DNA from: Melioribacter roseus P3M-2
GTDB taxonomy: Bacteria; Bacteroidota; Ignavibacteria; Ignavibacteriales; Melioribacteraceae
Assembly (NCBI RefSeq): GCF_000279145.1
Contig: NC_018178.1
Location: 372,001 to 436,000, forward strand
DNA length: 64,000 nt
Direction of reading: 5' to 3'
Shown: one piece after another, positions 18,188-29,350 of the stretch
How the letters are laid out: every line of letters begins with the position of its first letter
Position numbering within the stretch: position 1 is the stretch's first letter
Program-made: the position numbers and the translations under genes
The notes under the pieces: generated by a model
What the model was told of the DNA's origin: nothing
Databases searched by the model: none
The model's input: only the letters and a program-made list of their open reading frames with translations

Positions 18188-18718
18188 TTATGCAAGAGGT
18201 ATTTTAGAGCCGCATGATTTGGCGTTTACAAGTTTATCGTATTTTTCTTTCGGTATCGAAGGACCATTGTTCGAGCAATGCTGCTCGAAAACTTTAGTCA
18301 ATTCTTCGGCAATTTCCTCGGCATATCTGCCTTCGATACGATGGCGCGGCAGGAAGTAAATTACTTTGCCGTTTTTAATCAAAGCCATCGAAGGAGAAGA
18401 AGGCGGATAATCGTCCAAAATATTTTCCCGGATAAAATCGACTGCGTCTCTGTCCTGCCCCGCAAATGCTGTTACAAATTTATCGGGGATTACCGAATGC
18501 TGAAGCGCCAGAGTAGCCGCAGGGCGCGCGCTGCCGGCGGCGCATCCGCAAACGGAATTTATTACCAGAAAAATCGTTTTATCCTGATTTCCGGAGAAAA
18601 CCTCTTTCGCTTTTTCCGGAGTAAGCAGTTCTTCGAAGCCGACGTAAGTAAGTTCGTCCCTCATCGGTTGAACCGCTTCGGGATCGTAAATAGGCGGCTT
18701 TTGATTTATATTAAACAT
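18188..18718 (-). CDS. BrxA/BrxB-family bacilliredoxin with Cys-rich tail
   Basis: A 176-residue thioredoxin-fold protein with the bacilliredoxin active site C57-G-C59 (SVCGCAAGSARP). Bacilliredoxins remove bacillithiol from oxidised protein cysteines. The Firmicutes proteins are about 144 residues; here a tail of about 30 residues adds two cysteines (EQHCSNNG and KSCGSK). It lies inside the suf operon, between sufT and the Rrf2 gene. The bacillithiol gene bshA is present at 52053-53180, so the substrate system exists in this genome. Confidence 0.88.
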   Translation of the reverse strand: MFNINQKPPIYDPEAVQPMRDELTYVGFEELLTPEKAKEVFSGNQDKTIFLVINSVCGCAAGSARPAATLALQHSVIPDKFVTAFAGQDRDAVDFIRENILDDYPPSSPSMALIKNGKVIYFLPRHRIEGRYAEEIAEELTKVFEQHCSNNGPSIPKEKYDKLVNAKSCGSKIPLA

Positions 18719-18738
18719 AACTTTCCTTTCTTTTTTGA

Positions 18739-19053
18739 TTATAGAAATCCGAGTTCTAGTTTGGCTTCCTCGCTCATTTTATCCATACTCCACGGCGGCT
18801 CCCAAACCAGATCGAGATAAACGTCTTTGACGCCTTTGACTTTCTTTACTTTTTCTTTTACTTCGATCGGAAGACTTTCCGCCACAGGGCAATTCGGCGA
18901 AGTGAGCGTCATCTTGATATAAGCGTTGCCTTCGTCGTCAACGCGCAAATCGTAAATCAAACCCAGTTCCCAGATATCTACCGGAATTTCCGGGTCGTAA
19001 CATGTCTTAAGAACGGCAATAATTTCCTGCTCCAATTTTCCTTTGTCTGTCAT
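18739..19053 (-). CDS. sufT: SufT / MIP18-type (DUF59) Fe-S assembly factor
   Basis: A 104-residue DUF59 domain protein. Visible signature: CYDPEIPVDIWELGLIYD, then LTSPNCPVAESLP with the conserved Cys, and a W-E-P-P-W end. Stand-alone SufT helps mature Fe-S proteins. It follows sufS by 3 bp in the suf operon, as in many Gram-positive and FCB genomes. Start ATG at 19053 has normal context. Confidence 0.9.
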   Translation of the reverse strand: MTDKGKLEQEIIAVLKTCYDPEIPVDIWELGLIYDLRVDDEGNAYIKMTLTSPNCPVAESLPIEVKEKVKKVKGVKDVYLDLVWEPPWSMDKMSEEAKLELGFL

Positions 19054-19056
19054 AGT

Positions 19057-20307
19057 TTACTCGAATATTTTTTTGACTTTCAATAAACCTTCGTAAAGTT
19101 TATCGATTTCTTCTTTAGTATTGTAAAACGAGAACGAAGCCCGCGCCGTAGCCGGCACGCCGAACCGTTTCATTATCGGCTGAGTGCAGTGATGTCCCGT
19201 TCTGATTGCAATTCCGTCGGTGTCGATAATCGTACCGATATCGTAAGGATGAATTCCGTCGATGACGAACGAAATTACCGAAGCTTTTTCGCCTGCATTG
19301 CCGATTATCTTCAGACCGTCGATTTCCGAAAGGCGTTCGGTGGCATATTTCAAAAGCATATCCTCGTAGTCCGACAGTTCCGCACGGTCGAATTGATTGA
19401 CATAATCGATTGCCGCGCCGAGTCCGATACCGCCTGCAATATTGGGAGTGCCCGCTTCGAATTTTTTGGGAATATCCTCGAATGTGGTTTTTTCGAACGT
19501 CACCGTTCTGATCATATCGCCGCCGCCCTGATACGGAGGCATCATTTCAAGAAATTCAGCCTTGCCGTAGAGAACTCCGATGCCCGTAGGTCCGAAAACT
19601 TTATGACCCGAGAAGGCATAAAAATCGGCGTCGAGTTCCTGGACGTCCACTTTCAAATGCGACATTGCCTGAGCGCCGTCGACCAGTACGGGAATGTTTT
19701 TCGAATGCGCAATCTCTACGATTTTTTTTATCGGGTTTATCGTGCCGAGCGTATTTGAAATGTGAACCACGGAGACCAAGCGCGTTTTATCGGATATCAT
19801 GCTTTCGAACGCTTCCAGGTCTAACTCGCCCGCGTCATTAATCGGAATGACTTTCAAATTTATTTTCTTGCGGTCTCTTATTAACTGCCACGGAACAATG
19901 TTCGAATGGTGTTCCATATTGGAGACAATAACTTCGTCCCCTTCGGAAAAATATTTCGAACGGCAAAGACTCGAAGCCACCAAATTTATAGCTTCGGTAG
20001 TGCCCCTTACGAAAATTATTTCCGAGGCGCTAATTGCGTTTATAAATTCCTTGACCTTCAGACGCGCGTTCTCGTATTGCTCGGTCGCCAGCTCGCTCAG
20101 AAAATAAAGACCCCTGTGTATATTGGCGTTGTCGTAAGTGTAATAATTCGTAAGAGCGTCGATAACGCTTTGAGGTTTTTGAGTAGTAGCCGCGTTGTCG
20201 AGATAGACAAGAGGCTTGTCGTTAACGAGTCTTTTCAAGATCGGAAAATCATTCCGGACTTCGTCGACGTCAAACTTTTTTTTAACGAGCTTATCTGTTT
20301 TTTGCAC
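19057..20307 (-). CDS. sufS: Cysteine desulfurase (group II)
   Basis: A 416-residue PLP enzyme that takes sulphur from cysteine for Fe-S assembly. The PLP lysine is in YAFSGHKVFGPTGIG; the active Cys is in RTGHHCTQP; the cofactor-site His is in NMEHHSNIVPW. It lacks the extended Cys loop of NifS/IscS types, fitting SufS. Position between sufD and sufT is normal. No SufE or SufU is visible in this operon, so its activator must lie elsewhere or be absent. Confidence 0.94.
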   Translation of the reverse strand: MQKTDKLVKKKFDVDEVRNDFPILKRLVNDKPLVYLDNAATTQKPQSVIDALTNYYTYDNANIHRGLYFLSELATEQYENARLKVKEFINAISASEIIFVRGTTEAINLVASSLCRSKYFSEGDEVIVSNMEHHSNIVPWQLIRDRKKINLKVIPINDAGELDLEAFESMISDKTRLVSVVHISNTLGTINPIKKIVEIAHSKNIPVLVDGAQAMSHLKVDVQELDADFYAFSGHKVFGPTGIGVLYGKAEFLEMMPPYQGGGDMIRTVTFEKTTFEDIPKKFEAGTPNIAGGIGLGAAIDYVNQFDRAELSDYEDMLLKYATERLSEIDGLKIIGNAGEKASVISFVIDGIHPYDIGTIIDTDGIAIRTGHHCTQPIMKRFGVPATARASFSFYNTKEEIDKLYEGLLKVKKIFE

Positions 20308-20334
20308 TGTACACCCGATTAAATTAGAATATTG

Positions 20335-21678
20335 TTAAAAAGAGACTTCCTGTCTGTGCAACTCCTCGAAAATCAAATGGTTTATTTGTTCTTTGAGTTC
20401 GACTATTTTAATTTCGTCGATTACGTCGGCGGCAAAAGCTCTTATAAGAATCGACTTTGCGAGATCTGAGGGGACTCCTCTCGAACGGATATAAAATTCG
20501 GCTTCCTCGTCCAAATGTCCCACCGTGGCGCCGTGAGTACATTTAACGTCGTCTGCAAATATTTCCAATTGCGGTTTGGCGTCCACACGAGCGTCTGCCG
20601 AGAGCAGAACGGTTTTATTCTGCTGATATGCGTTTGTTTTCTGAGCGTCCTGTCTGACGATTATCTTGCCGTTGAAAACGCCTCGCGCACTGTCGTCGAG
20701 AATTCCTTTATACAACTCGTTGCTCATCGAATTCGGTTTTGCGTGGTCTACGAACGTATGGTTGTCGATATGCTGATTTTCTTTTCCCAGATAAAACCCG
20801 TAATAATGCGTTTCGATATTTTCGCCGTCGAGTTTCGAGTTGATGTCATTGCGTATAAGTCTTCCGCCGAAATTCAGATTGTAATGATTCAATACGCTCC
20901 CGTCTTTTTGAATTGCCTGCAGCTTCTCGATATGATAAGACGACGGATTCTCTCTCTGAATTTTATAAACGTCTATCAAACTGTCTTCTTCGAGCATTAT
21001 TTCGGTAATTCCGTCGGTAAAGTAAGACTCTTTCGAACCGCCGTAGTAATTGAATATAACAGACGCGCGCGAGTTTTTGCCCGCTACGATCAAATTCCTC
21101 GGAGCGATCAAAAGATTTTCTTCCGGATCGCCGTTGATAAAAAGCGCCTGCAAAGGCTTGCTCAATTCGCTGTTTTCTTTCAGAACGACAACCACGCCGT
21201 CCTGCATGTAAACGCCGTTGAGCGCGTGAAAAAGATTATCTTCGGAAGAAATTTTTCCGAGATAATTCCCGGCAATTTCCCCGTGCGATTCGATAAAACC
21301 GTTCAGGTTGCCGATTATAATTTTATCGCCGTCTTCGGAAATATCGGACAATTCCGCCGAGTATCTGCCGTTTACAAACGTTATAAGATTATAATCGAAT
21401 CCGCCGAAGACTAACTTTTTGATTTCGTCTTTTGTATAGCCGGTTTTTCTTTCCGACGGCAACGGATTGAATTTATTTTTTCTGGCAAACGAAACGTCGG
21501 TATATTTCCATTCCTCATTCTTGTTGGTGGGAAAATCGAACTCGGAAAATTTAGCCAAAGACGTCTCGCGCATTTTTTTCAGCAATTCGTGGTTATGACC
21601 GTTCATCTGCTTTTCAAACAATTCGAAGTTCTTCAGGTACCAGTCTTTTATATTTTCGTTTTTTGTTAATTCTTTCAT
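20335..21678 (-). CDS. sufD: SUF scaffold complex subunit SufD
   Basis: A 447-residue SufD with the usual parallel beta-helix core. The C-terminal region has KCTHGATVGHLDEEAEFYIRS, containing the His conserved in SufD, and the family end ArgGly-x-Pro. SufD forms the SufBC2D scaffold with SufB and SufC. It is 19 bp downstream of sufC. The N-terminal helices (KNEEWKYTD) are also typical. Confidence 0.93.
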   Translation of the reverse strand: MKELTKNENIKDWYLKNFELFEKQMNGHNHELLKKMRETSLAKFSEFDFPTNKNEEWKYTDVSFARKNKFNPLPSERKTGYTKDEIKKLVFGGFDYNLITFVNGRYSAELSDISEDGDKIIIGNLNGFIESHGEIAGNYLGKISSEDNLFHALNGVYMQDGVVVVLKENSELSKPLQALFINGDPEENLLIAPRNLIVAGKNSRASVIFNYYGGSKESYFTDGITEIMLEEDSLIDVYKIQRENPSSYHIEKLQAIQKDGSVLNHYNLNFGGRLIRNDINSKLDGENIETHYYGFYLGKENQHIDNHTFVDHAKPNSMSNELYKGILDDSARGVFNGKIIVRQDAQKTNAYQQNKTVLLSADARVDAKPQLEIFADDVKCTHGATVGHLDEEAEFYIRSRGVPSDLAKSILIRAFAADVIDEIKIVELKEQINHLIFEELHRQEVSF

Positions 21679-21697
21679 TAAAATTCAACTCCTTCGA

Positions 21698-22462
21698 TTA
21701 ATTGGATTCGAGTTCGACTTCTTCGGGTTTGATCCAGTCGTAGCCTTTTTCTTCGAGCAACAGAGCGAGTTCTTTTCCGCCCGACTTAATAATCTTCCCT
21801 TTATAAAGAACGTGCACGTAGTCCGGAACGATATAGTCAAGAAGCCTTTGATAGTGAGTAACCACAATTACGGCGTTTTTGTCGTTATGAAAAACATTTA
21901 CGCCGTTCGAAACAATTTTAAGAGCGTCGATGTCGAGCCCGGAATCGGTTTCGTCGAGAACGGCAAGTTTGGGATCGAGCATCAGGAGCTGAAATATTTC
22001 GTTGCGTTTTTTTTCGCCGCCGGAAAATCCGACATTTACAGAACGACCGATTAAATTTTCGTCCATACCGAGAATTTTCGATTTCTCTTTCATCAAATCG
22101 AGAAATTCCTTAGGCGTAAGTTCGGGCAATCCCATATGCTTTCTTTTTTCATTGATTGCCGTTTTGAGAAATGTTGCGTTCGAAACGCCCGGAATTTCTA
22201 TCGGGTATTGAAAAGCGAGAAATACGCCTTCTTTGGCTCTTTCGTCGGGTTCCATTTCGAGCAGATTTTTGCCTTCGAAAATTATTTCGCCTTCCGTAAC
22301 CTCGTAATTGGGATTGCCGGCCAGAATATTGGCAAGCGTGCTTTTACCCGAGCCGTTTGGTCCCATTATCGCATGAACTTCGCCGGCTTTGATTTCGAGA
22401 TCGATTCCTCTCAGAATTTCTTTTCCTTCAACTGTAGCGTGTAAGTTTTTAATTGTTAGCAT
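21698..22462 (-). CDS. sufC: SUF complex ATPase SufC
   Basis: A 254-residue ABC-type ATPase. Walker A is GPNGSGKST (34-42), the signature is FSGGEKKRNEI, and Walker B reads AVLDETDSGLDIDALK, the SufC version. It powers conformational change in SufBC2D and does not transport. It is 39 bp downstream of sufB. Confidence 0.95.
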   Translation of the reverse strand: MLTIKNLHATVEGKEILRGIDLEIKAGEVHAIMGPNGSGKSTLANILAGNPNYEVTEGEIIFEGKNLLEMEPDERAKEGVFLAFQYPIEIPGVSNATFLKTAINEKRKHMGLPELTPKEFLDLMKEKSKILGMDENLIGRSVNVGFSGGEKKRNEIFQLLMLDPKLAVLDETDSGLDIDALKIVSNGVNVFHNDKNAVIVVTHYQRLLDYIVPDYVHVLYKGKIIKSGGKELALLLEEKGYDWIKPEEVELESN

Positions 22463-22501
22463 TTTATATCCTTTGTTTCCTGTTTACGTTAAATACTGAT
22501 T

Positions 22502-23989
22502 TTATCCTACGCTGCCTTCCAATGAAATGGCGAGCAGTTTTTGAGCTTCGACTGCAAATTCCATCGGCAACTCGTTAAACACTTCTTTACAGAAACCGTT
22601 TACAATCATATTGATTGCGTCTTCGGTTGGAATACCTCTCTGATTGAGATAAAAAATCTGGTCTTCGCCCACTTTGGAAGTCGTGGCTTCGTGTTCAACG
22701 CGCGCCGTGTCGTTTTCAACTTCGATATACGGGAATGTATGCGCGCCGCACCGGTCGCCCATCAGCATCGAATCGCATTGCGTAAAATTGCGGGCATTGG
22801 TCGCTTTCTTTCCTACTTTCACCAAACCTCTGTAAGAGTTGTTGCTTCTTCCCGCCGATATACCTTTCGAAATGATAGTGCTGCGCGTATTTTTACCAAG
22901 ATGAATCATCTTGGTGCCGGTGTCCGCCTGTTGAAAATTATTCGTTACGGCGACAGAATAAAATTCGCCTATCGAGTTGTCGCCCTGGAGAATACATCCG
23001 GGATATTTCCACGTAATAGCAGAACCGGTTTCAACCTGAGTCCACGAAATTTTCGAGTTTACGCCGCGGCAGGCTCCCCGCTTTGTAACGAAATTGTAGA
23101 TGCCGCCCTTGCCTTGTTTATCGCCGGGATACCAGTTTTGAACCGTCGAGTATTTGATTTCTGCATTGTCGAGCGCGACCAGCTCTACGACTGCGGCGTG
23201 TAATTGATTGTCGTCCCTGATAGGAGCCGTGCATCCTTCGAGATAACTTACGTACGAATCTTCGTCCGCTATTATCAAAGTGCGTTCGAACTGACCCGTC
23301 TCCTGAGCGTTGATTCTGAAATAAGTCGACAATTCCATAGGACATCGCACGCCTTTCGGAATATAGACAAACGAACCGTCGCTGAAAACAGCCGAGTTAA
23401 GCGCCGCATAAAAATTGTCCGTATAAGGAACCACCGAGCCGAGATATTTTTTTACCAGGTCGGGATGCTCTCTGATGGCTTCCGAAATTGAGCAAAAAAT
23501 TATTCCTTTTTCTTTCAGGGTTTCTTTGAAAGTAGTGGCTACCGAAACCGAGTCGAAAACCGCATCGACGGCCACGCCTGCAAGCGCCTTTTGCTCTTCG
23601 AGCGGAATTCCGAGTTTTTCGAATGTCTTGATCAGTTCAGGGTCGACTTCGTCCAGACTGTTTAATTGCGGTTTTTTCTTGGGCGCCGCGTAATAGCTTA
23701 TATCCTGAAAGTCAACTGGCTCGTATTTGACGTTTGCCCATTTCGGTTCTTCCATTTTAAGCCAGTAACGATACGCTTTGAGGCGCCATTCGGTCATCCA
23801 TTCGGGCTCGCCCTTTTTTTCGGAAATCATCCGAATTACATCCTCGTTCAGACCTTTCGGAGCGACTTCCGATTCTATTTCGGATACAAATCCCCACTTA
23901 TATTCTTCATTAGTAAGATCTTCGATTATCTTCATATCTTCCGACAATTCTTCACCCGATTCGAGATTCTTTTTTTCCTCATTGCTCAT
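22502..23989 (-). CDS. sufB: SUF scaffold complex subunit SufB
   Basis: A 495-residue SufB, first gene of the suf operon. Recognisable stretches are [39 protein letters not shown] with the conserved Cys used as sulphur acceptor, and [15 protein letters not shown] near the C-terminus. SufB hosts nascent Fe-S cluster assembly. Its start is 40 bp from the proposed Rrf2 operator and promoter (24029-24058). Confidence 0.95.
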   Translation of the reverse strand: MSNEEKKNLESGEELSEDMKIIEDLTNEEYKWGFVSEIESEVAPKGLNEDVIRMISEKKGEPEWMTEWRLKAYRYWLKMEEPKWANVKYEPVDFQDISYYAAPKKKPQLNSLDEVDPELIKTFEKLGIPLEEQKALAGVAVDAVFDSVSVATTFKETLKEKGIIFCSISEAIREHPDLVKKYLGSVVPYTDNFYAALNSAVFSDGSFVYIPKGVRCPMELSTYFRINAQETGQFERTLIIADEDSYVSYLEGCTAPIRDDNQLHAAVVELVALDNAEIKYSTVQNWYPGDKQGKGGIYNFVTKRGACRGVNSKISWTQVETGSAITWKYPGCILQGDNSIGEFYSVAVTNNFQQADTGTKMIHLGKNTRSTIISKGISAGRSNNSYRGLVKVGKKATNARNFTQCDSMLMGDRCGAHTFPYIEVENDTARVEHEATTSKVGEDQIFYLNQRGIPTEDAINMIVNGFCKEVFNELPMEFAVEAQKLLAISLEGSVG

Positions 23990-24028
23990 AAATTTTGCCT
24001 TTATTATTAAAAAATTATTCCAAACTTA

Positions 24029-24058
24029 TTGAATCTTGATAAAATTGTCAAGATTCAA
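24029..24058 (-). promoter_or_regulatory. Palindromic operator over the sufB promoter
   Basis: A perfect inverted repeat: TTGAATCTTGA (24029-24039), 8-nt spacer, TCAAGATTCAA (24048-24058). On the minus strand it contains a consensus -35 TTGACA, with a -10-like TAAGTT 17 bp downstream, about 40 bp before sufB. A protein bound here would block the promoter. The Rrf2 regulator at the operon end is the natural candidate. Confidence 0.7.
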
Positions 24059-24155
24059 CTATAAGAACATCCCTACCCTTATACAAGTTCATAAATTTGC
24101 CCGAAAAGATTTATTTTTAGCGGATGAATTTTTAATCGAAAAAAATGGTGTTAAA

Positions 24156-24677
24156 ATGAGGGAGCGAATCGAAATTATCGAAGGCGATATAACAAAACTC
24201 CGGGTAGACGCCATAGTAAACGCGGCAAACAGGAGTTTACTGGGAGGCGGAGGAGTCGACGGCGCAATTCACCGCGCCGCCGGTCCCGGACTGCTGGAAG
24301 AATGCAAAACCCTGGGCGGATGCGAAACCGGACAAGCCAAGATTACTAAGGGCTACAATCTGCCGGCTAAATTCGTAATTCACACAGTCGGACCGGTTTG
24401 GTCGGGCGGCAATCGAAACGAAGACAAACTCCTGAGCGACTGTTATCGGAATTCTTTAAAACTGGCGGCGGAAAATAAAGTACGGACAATTGCATTCCCG
24501 TCGATCAGCACAGGCGCGTACCGATTTCCGTTCGAAAGAGCCGCAAGAATAGCCGTTCAAACGACGCTCGATTTTTTGAGTAAAAATCCGATGCCGGAAA
24601 AAGTGATATTTTGCTGTTTCGGCAGAGAGGCTTACGATACATATTTGAAAATATTCGACGAATTATACAAGGAATAA
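24156..24677 (+). CDS. Macrodomain protein, O-acetyl-ADP-ribose deacetylase type
   Basis: A 173-residue MacroD-like macrodomain. Motifs: [20 protein letters not shown], the [10 protein letters not shown] loop, and [11 protein letters not shown] contacting the ADP-ribose phosphates. Such enzymes hydrolyse O-acetyl-ADP-ribose and mono-ADP-ribosyl glutamate. The ATG at 24156 matches the family N-terminus; the frame is open about 40 codons upstream but that part is unlike the family and overlaps the suf operator. The 3' end overlaps the convergent EamA gene by 15 bp. Confidence 0.9.
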   Translation: MRERIEIIEGDITKLRVDAIVNAANRSLLGGGGVDGAIHRAAGPGLLEECKTLGGCETGQAKITKGYNLPAKFVIHTVGPVWSGGNRNEDKLLSDCYRNSLKLAAENKVRTIAFPSISTGAYRFPFERAARIAVQTTLDFLSKNPMPEKVIFCCFGREAYDTYLKIFDELYKE

Positions 24678-25538
24678 AAGAGCGACTCCGGATACGGCAA
24701 TAAACGCTCCGAGCGTCGAGAGAGGCGGTATCCGTTCTTTATAATAGTACCTAACCATCGGCAGCATAATAATCGGAGGAGTTGCCATCAGTGTGGAAGC
24801 GATTCCGACCTGAGTATACGAAATTGCAATCAAACTGAACGTAATTCCGAGATAAGGACCGATTACAGAACCTGTAAGCATATAAAGCAGAGCCTTTTTA
24901 TCGCCGGCAAATTTATAAAACGGATTGGGGTTCCTGTTGACTATAACGAACACCGGATAGATAAAAACAATCGAAACGGCAATACGCACGGAAGCAGCCA
25001 CAAAACCGTTGACGTCGGCTTCGTTGAACGCAAGTTTGGCAAAAATCAATCCGCCCGCCTGACCTACGGCGCCCATAAACGCATAGAATATTCCCCTGTA
25101 GTCGGGTTTGACTTTATTGTCCTTTCGCTGAAGCACAACTATTGCAATGCCGACGATAGTTATTATCATACCCAGTATTTGCAAAGGCAGAATAACTTCG
25201 CCCAGAAAGATATACGCCAGAATTGCCGAGAGCGCCGGCACAAGAGCCATTATAAGCATACTGATTCGCGCTCCGATGTATTGAAACGCTTTGAACAAAA
25301 AAGTATCCCCTATTACCAGTCCGATAAAACCGCTCATACCGAGGTTGAAAATTTGAGCGGGGCTCATCGTCGCGTCGAATCCGGAAATGAGAATCGTAAC
25401 GATCAACAACAGAAAAGCGATTACGAGGCGCGAAATATTTACGTGAAACGATCCCACGCGCACCGAGGCTTCCGTAAAGGCAATCGAAGTGCCCGACCAT
25501 AACAACGCCGTCATAAGAGCCGCCAATTCACCCAGCAT
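24663..25538 (-). CDS. EamA/DMT-family transporter
   Basis: A 291-residue integral membrane protein with about 10 helices arranged as two EamA repeats (each about 140 residues, with conserved G-x-x-x-A and P near helix 4). DMT members export or import metabolites such as amino acids; the substrate cannot be read here. It overlaps the upstream glycosyltransferase stop by 11 bp, so the two genes are translated together, although a functional link is not evident. Confidence 0.85.
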   Translation of the reverse strand: MLGELAALMTALLWSGTSIAFTEASVRVGSFHVNISRLVIAFLLLIVTILISGFDATMSPAQIFNLGMSGFIGLVIGDTFLFKAFQYIGARISMLIMALVPALSAILAYIFLGEVILPLQILGMIITIVGIAIVVLQRKDNKVKPDYRGIFYAFMGAVGQAGGLIFAKLAFNEADVNGFVAASVRIAVSIVFIYPVFVIVNRNPNPFYKFAGDKKALLYMLTGSVIGPYLGITFSLIAISYTQVGIASTLMATPPIIMLPMVRYYYKERIPPLSTLGAFIAVSGVALLFLV

Positions 25539-26559
25539 TTTTATCCTCCCGGCTAATGGATTCGAATTTTTTGCTTAAAAGCTCCCATACGTAATCCGTT
25601 TGAAGGGCTTCCATCGCGCGCCTTTCGTCCTCGTCGGTATAACTTTCGAGCGCGAGCGGCGATTTGATATTCAAATTGATATCGCCGTAAGCGCCCCAAT
25701 CGACAGGATCGGACGACGCCAGGAGAGCCACTACAGGCGTTCCGGCCGCAACGGCTACATTCATCGGACCGGTGCAGTTCGAAAAGAAGAGAGTCGATTT
25801 CTTAATTACCGCCGCAAGTTTTCCGATCGTATTTGTGGCTTTGCAAATTACGGCTCCGCTCCCGATTTCACCCGCTACGAATTTTACAAGGTCTTCTTCC
25901 CCTTTCCCCCATGTCAAGAGTACGTTCCCGTTATATTTATTTACAAAACGTTTTCCGATTTCGGCAAATCGATCGGGCAGCCAGGCTCTCACCGGACGGC
26001 TCGCGCCGGGATGAATGCAAAGAACAGGCTTGTCTTTTTCAAACGATTCGTCGAAAATTTTCTCTGCAAATTCTTCCTCTTCCCTCGATATTGCCACAAT
26101 CGGTTTGTCGGTAATATTCTTGCAACCGGCGGCTTTGACGATATCGAGATTTCGATGAATTTCGTGATAGCGTCCTTTGGGATGAGGAATAAAATCGGTA
26201 TAAAGATTTTTCATTTTTTCTGGACCGCTGCCCGCTCTTCTGGCAGCGCCGCTCAAATAAGCAATCAAAGCCGCGCGTTCGGAAGTCCATCTCAAATTCA
26301 ATGCAAAATCGAATTTACGTCTTCGCAATTTGAAAACCGTGGATATCTGCTTCGTCAGCGAATCTTTCACTTTATTTCTGTCGGTGTCTACAATTATATG
26401 CTCGTCGACTATGAAGCCCGGCGGGAGTATCTGAGTCATCAATTTATTCGTCAAAAGCGTAATCTTCGAATCGGGATAACTTTCCCTTACGGAACGGATA
26501 GCCGGGGTCGAAGCAATCAAATCGCCCAGAGCTCCCCATTTGATTATCAGTATATTCAC
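25528..26559 (-). CDS. Glycosyltransferase family 9 (heptosyltransferase-like), second of pair
   Basis: A 343-residue GT-B enzyme. N-terminal IKWGALGDLIASTPAIRSVR is the GT9 acceptor-side motif; the C-terminal half has CIHPGASRPVRAWLPDRF and FFSNCTGPMNVAVAAGTPVVAL, the nucleotide-sugar region. GT9 enzymes add heptose or related sugars to LPS inner core. It overlaps the preceding GT9 gene by ATGA. The two proteins are clearly diverged, so each probably adds a different residue. Confidence 0.88.
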   Translation of the reverse strand: MNILIIKWGALGDLIASTPAIRSVRESYPDSKITLLTNKLMTQILPPGFIVDEHIIVDTDRNKVKDSLTKQISTVFKLRRRKFDFALNLRWTSERAALIAYLSGAARRAGSGPEKMKNLYTDFIPHPKGRYHEIHRNLDIVKAAGCKNITDKPIVAISREEEEFAEKIFDESFEKDKPVLCIHPGASRPVRAWLPDRFAEIGKRFVNKYNGNVLLTWGKGEEDLVKFVAGEIGSGAVICKATNTIGKLAAVIKKSTLFFSNCTGPMNVAVAAGTPVVALLASSDPVDWGAYGDINLNIKSPLALESYTDEDERRAMEALQTDYVWELLSKKFESISREDKNAG

Positions 26560-27575
26560 CGTTTGCCTCCGACCAAATCGACTGTTTTTTTGAAAACCGT
26601 TTCGACATCAATACCGCCAAGATAAGATTTTTCCCCGTCTTTAATTCTTTTGCCGACGATAAAAGCGTGATTTACGCCGTCGTAAAAATTCCAGTAATCG
26701 AGATTGTCTTCGGGTAAAAGAGCGAGTATTTTTACACCCAAAGCCGCGCCGAGATGCCGGGTACCAGTGTCGTTATCGATCAACAATTTCGATTTTTTAA
26801 TCAGCGCCGCGCTCTTCGTAACGCTGCCGGATTTATAAACAACGAGATTTTTTTCGTTAAAATTTTCAGAAATAATATTGCAATATTCCTCGTCCTGAGG
26901 TCCGGCAAGGAGTAATATTTTCTTGTTGCACTCCGCCAAAAGCTTTTCGATCAATTCGATATAATTATCGAGCTGCCATACTTTGCTTTTTTCGCTTGCG
27001 CCGGGATGGACTGTAATGAATTCTCCGTCTTCAAGACCGTTTTCATCGATAAACTTTTCCGCCCATAAAACATCTTCGTCAGGAACGCAAAACTCCGTTG
27101 TGTTCGATTTAACCCTCTTGTTGCCGTGTTCAACAATCCGGTTATAGTAATCGATATATTTAATCGAATCTTCGTTGACGTCGATCTTTTTGTTTAAAAG
27201 AAACGAGAAAGTTTGTTTTTTGGGAGCGATCCTGAGTATGGCGCCGGAGAAATAAGCCCACAGAGCCAGCCTGTCGCCCGGATGGAGAGCTATAAAAACG
27301 TCCGGCTTTTCTTTTCTGAGTTTCAAGATGAAATCGATGCCTCGCTTTAACGCCCGTAATCCTTTTTTATGTTTCAATTCAGTGTCGAACGGAATTATCC
27401 TGTCGATATACGGAAAATTTTCGAATGCCTTCCGGTATTCTTTTCTGACGATTAAAATCAATTCCGAGCTGGGATATTCTTCTTTAAGGAATCTTAATGC
27501 GGGAGTCGACACAATTAAATCGCCGAGGAATTTCGTATTGACGACCATTATTTTGAGAGGGCGATTCATCGGCAT
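26556..27575 (-). CDS. Glycosyltransferase family 9 (heptosyltransferase-like), first of pair
   Basis: A 339-residue GT9 protein: KFLGDLIVSTPALRFLKEEY near the N-terminus, then TVHPGASEKSKVWQLDNY and LIDNDTGTRHLGAALGVKI. It is expected to act on the cytoplasmic face in LPS core building. Start ATG 27575 or 27569 are both possible. A 10 bp hairpin lies between the enolase stop and this start and may affect translation. It begins a three-gene unit with the next GT9 and the EamA gene. Confidence 0.88.
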   Translation of the reverse strand: MPMNRPLKIMVVNTKFLGDLIVSTPALRFLKEEYPSSELILIVRKEYRKAFENFPYIDRIIPFDTELKHKKGLRALKRGIDFILKLRKEKPDVFIALHPGDRLALWAYFSGAILRIAPKKQTFSFLLNKKIDVNEDSIKYIDYYNRIVEHGNKRVKSNTTEFCVPDEDVLWAEKFIDENGLEDGEFITVHPGASEKSKVWQLDNYIELIEKLLAECNKKILLLAGPQDEEYCNIISENFNEKNLVVYKSGSVTKSAALIKKSKLLIDNDTGTRHLGAALGVKILALLPEDNLDYWNFYDGVNHAFIVGKRIKDGEKSYLGGIDVETVFKKTVDLVGGKR

Positions 27576-27582
27576 AAATGGC

Positions 27583-27613
27583 GGGACCGCTCCCTTCGAA
27601 CGAGAGCAGTCCC
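27583..27613 (-). promoter_or_regulatory. Stable hairpin between eno and glycosyltransferase genes
   Basis: GGGACTGCTC and GAGCGGTCCC (minus strand) pair over 10 bp with one G-U, 11-nt loop. It ends 7 nt before the GT9 start and contains the only SD-like purines (GGGAG). There is no T-run after it, so a processing, weak-stop or translation-control role is more likely than a classical terminator. Confidence 0.5.
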
Positions 27614-27623
27614 TGCAAATAAA

Positions 27624-28937
<1,314 letters not shown>

Positions 28938-29056
28938 TTAATGGATAATATGGTTACAAAAATAATTAAAACCGGAGTCTAAATTCAATTTCTTTGAAAA
29001 GGGAGGCGATTATATTTATATTTATTAGCAAAAAAATCGGATATTTCTAAAAAAAT

Positions 29057-29130
29057 GCGCCCGTAGCTCAATCGGATAGAGCACGTGACTTCGGATCACG
29101 GGGTTGAGGGTTCGAGTCCTTCCGGGCGTA
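29057..29130 (+). tRNA. tRNA-Arg (anticodon TCG)
   Basis: Cloverleaf: acceptor GCGCCCG / CGGGCGT (G1-U72 wobble), D arm GCTC..GAGC, anticodon stem CGTGA/TCACG with loop CTTCGGA giving TCG, T loop TTCGAGT, discriminator A at 29130. CCA is not encoded. It marks the left edge of an AT-richer accessory stretch. Confidence 0.95.
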
Positions 29131-29350
29131 CTAAGTTTTTAAATTACATTTCCGATAAGTTACTTATGAAATCTCATCTTTTAATAAATATTCATGGACA
29201 ATATTTATAAAAAAATTGCTCTCAATAGTCTTGAACAAATTTTTATTAAATTCATTTAACGAAATCTGAAGAAGATTAGTATAATTATTTCACTTATTAC
29301 TGTAAGCAATAATTATTATTACACAATAAATAAAATCCAAACCATGTCAA

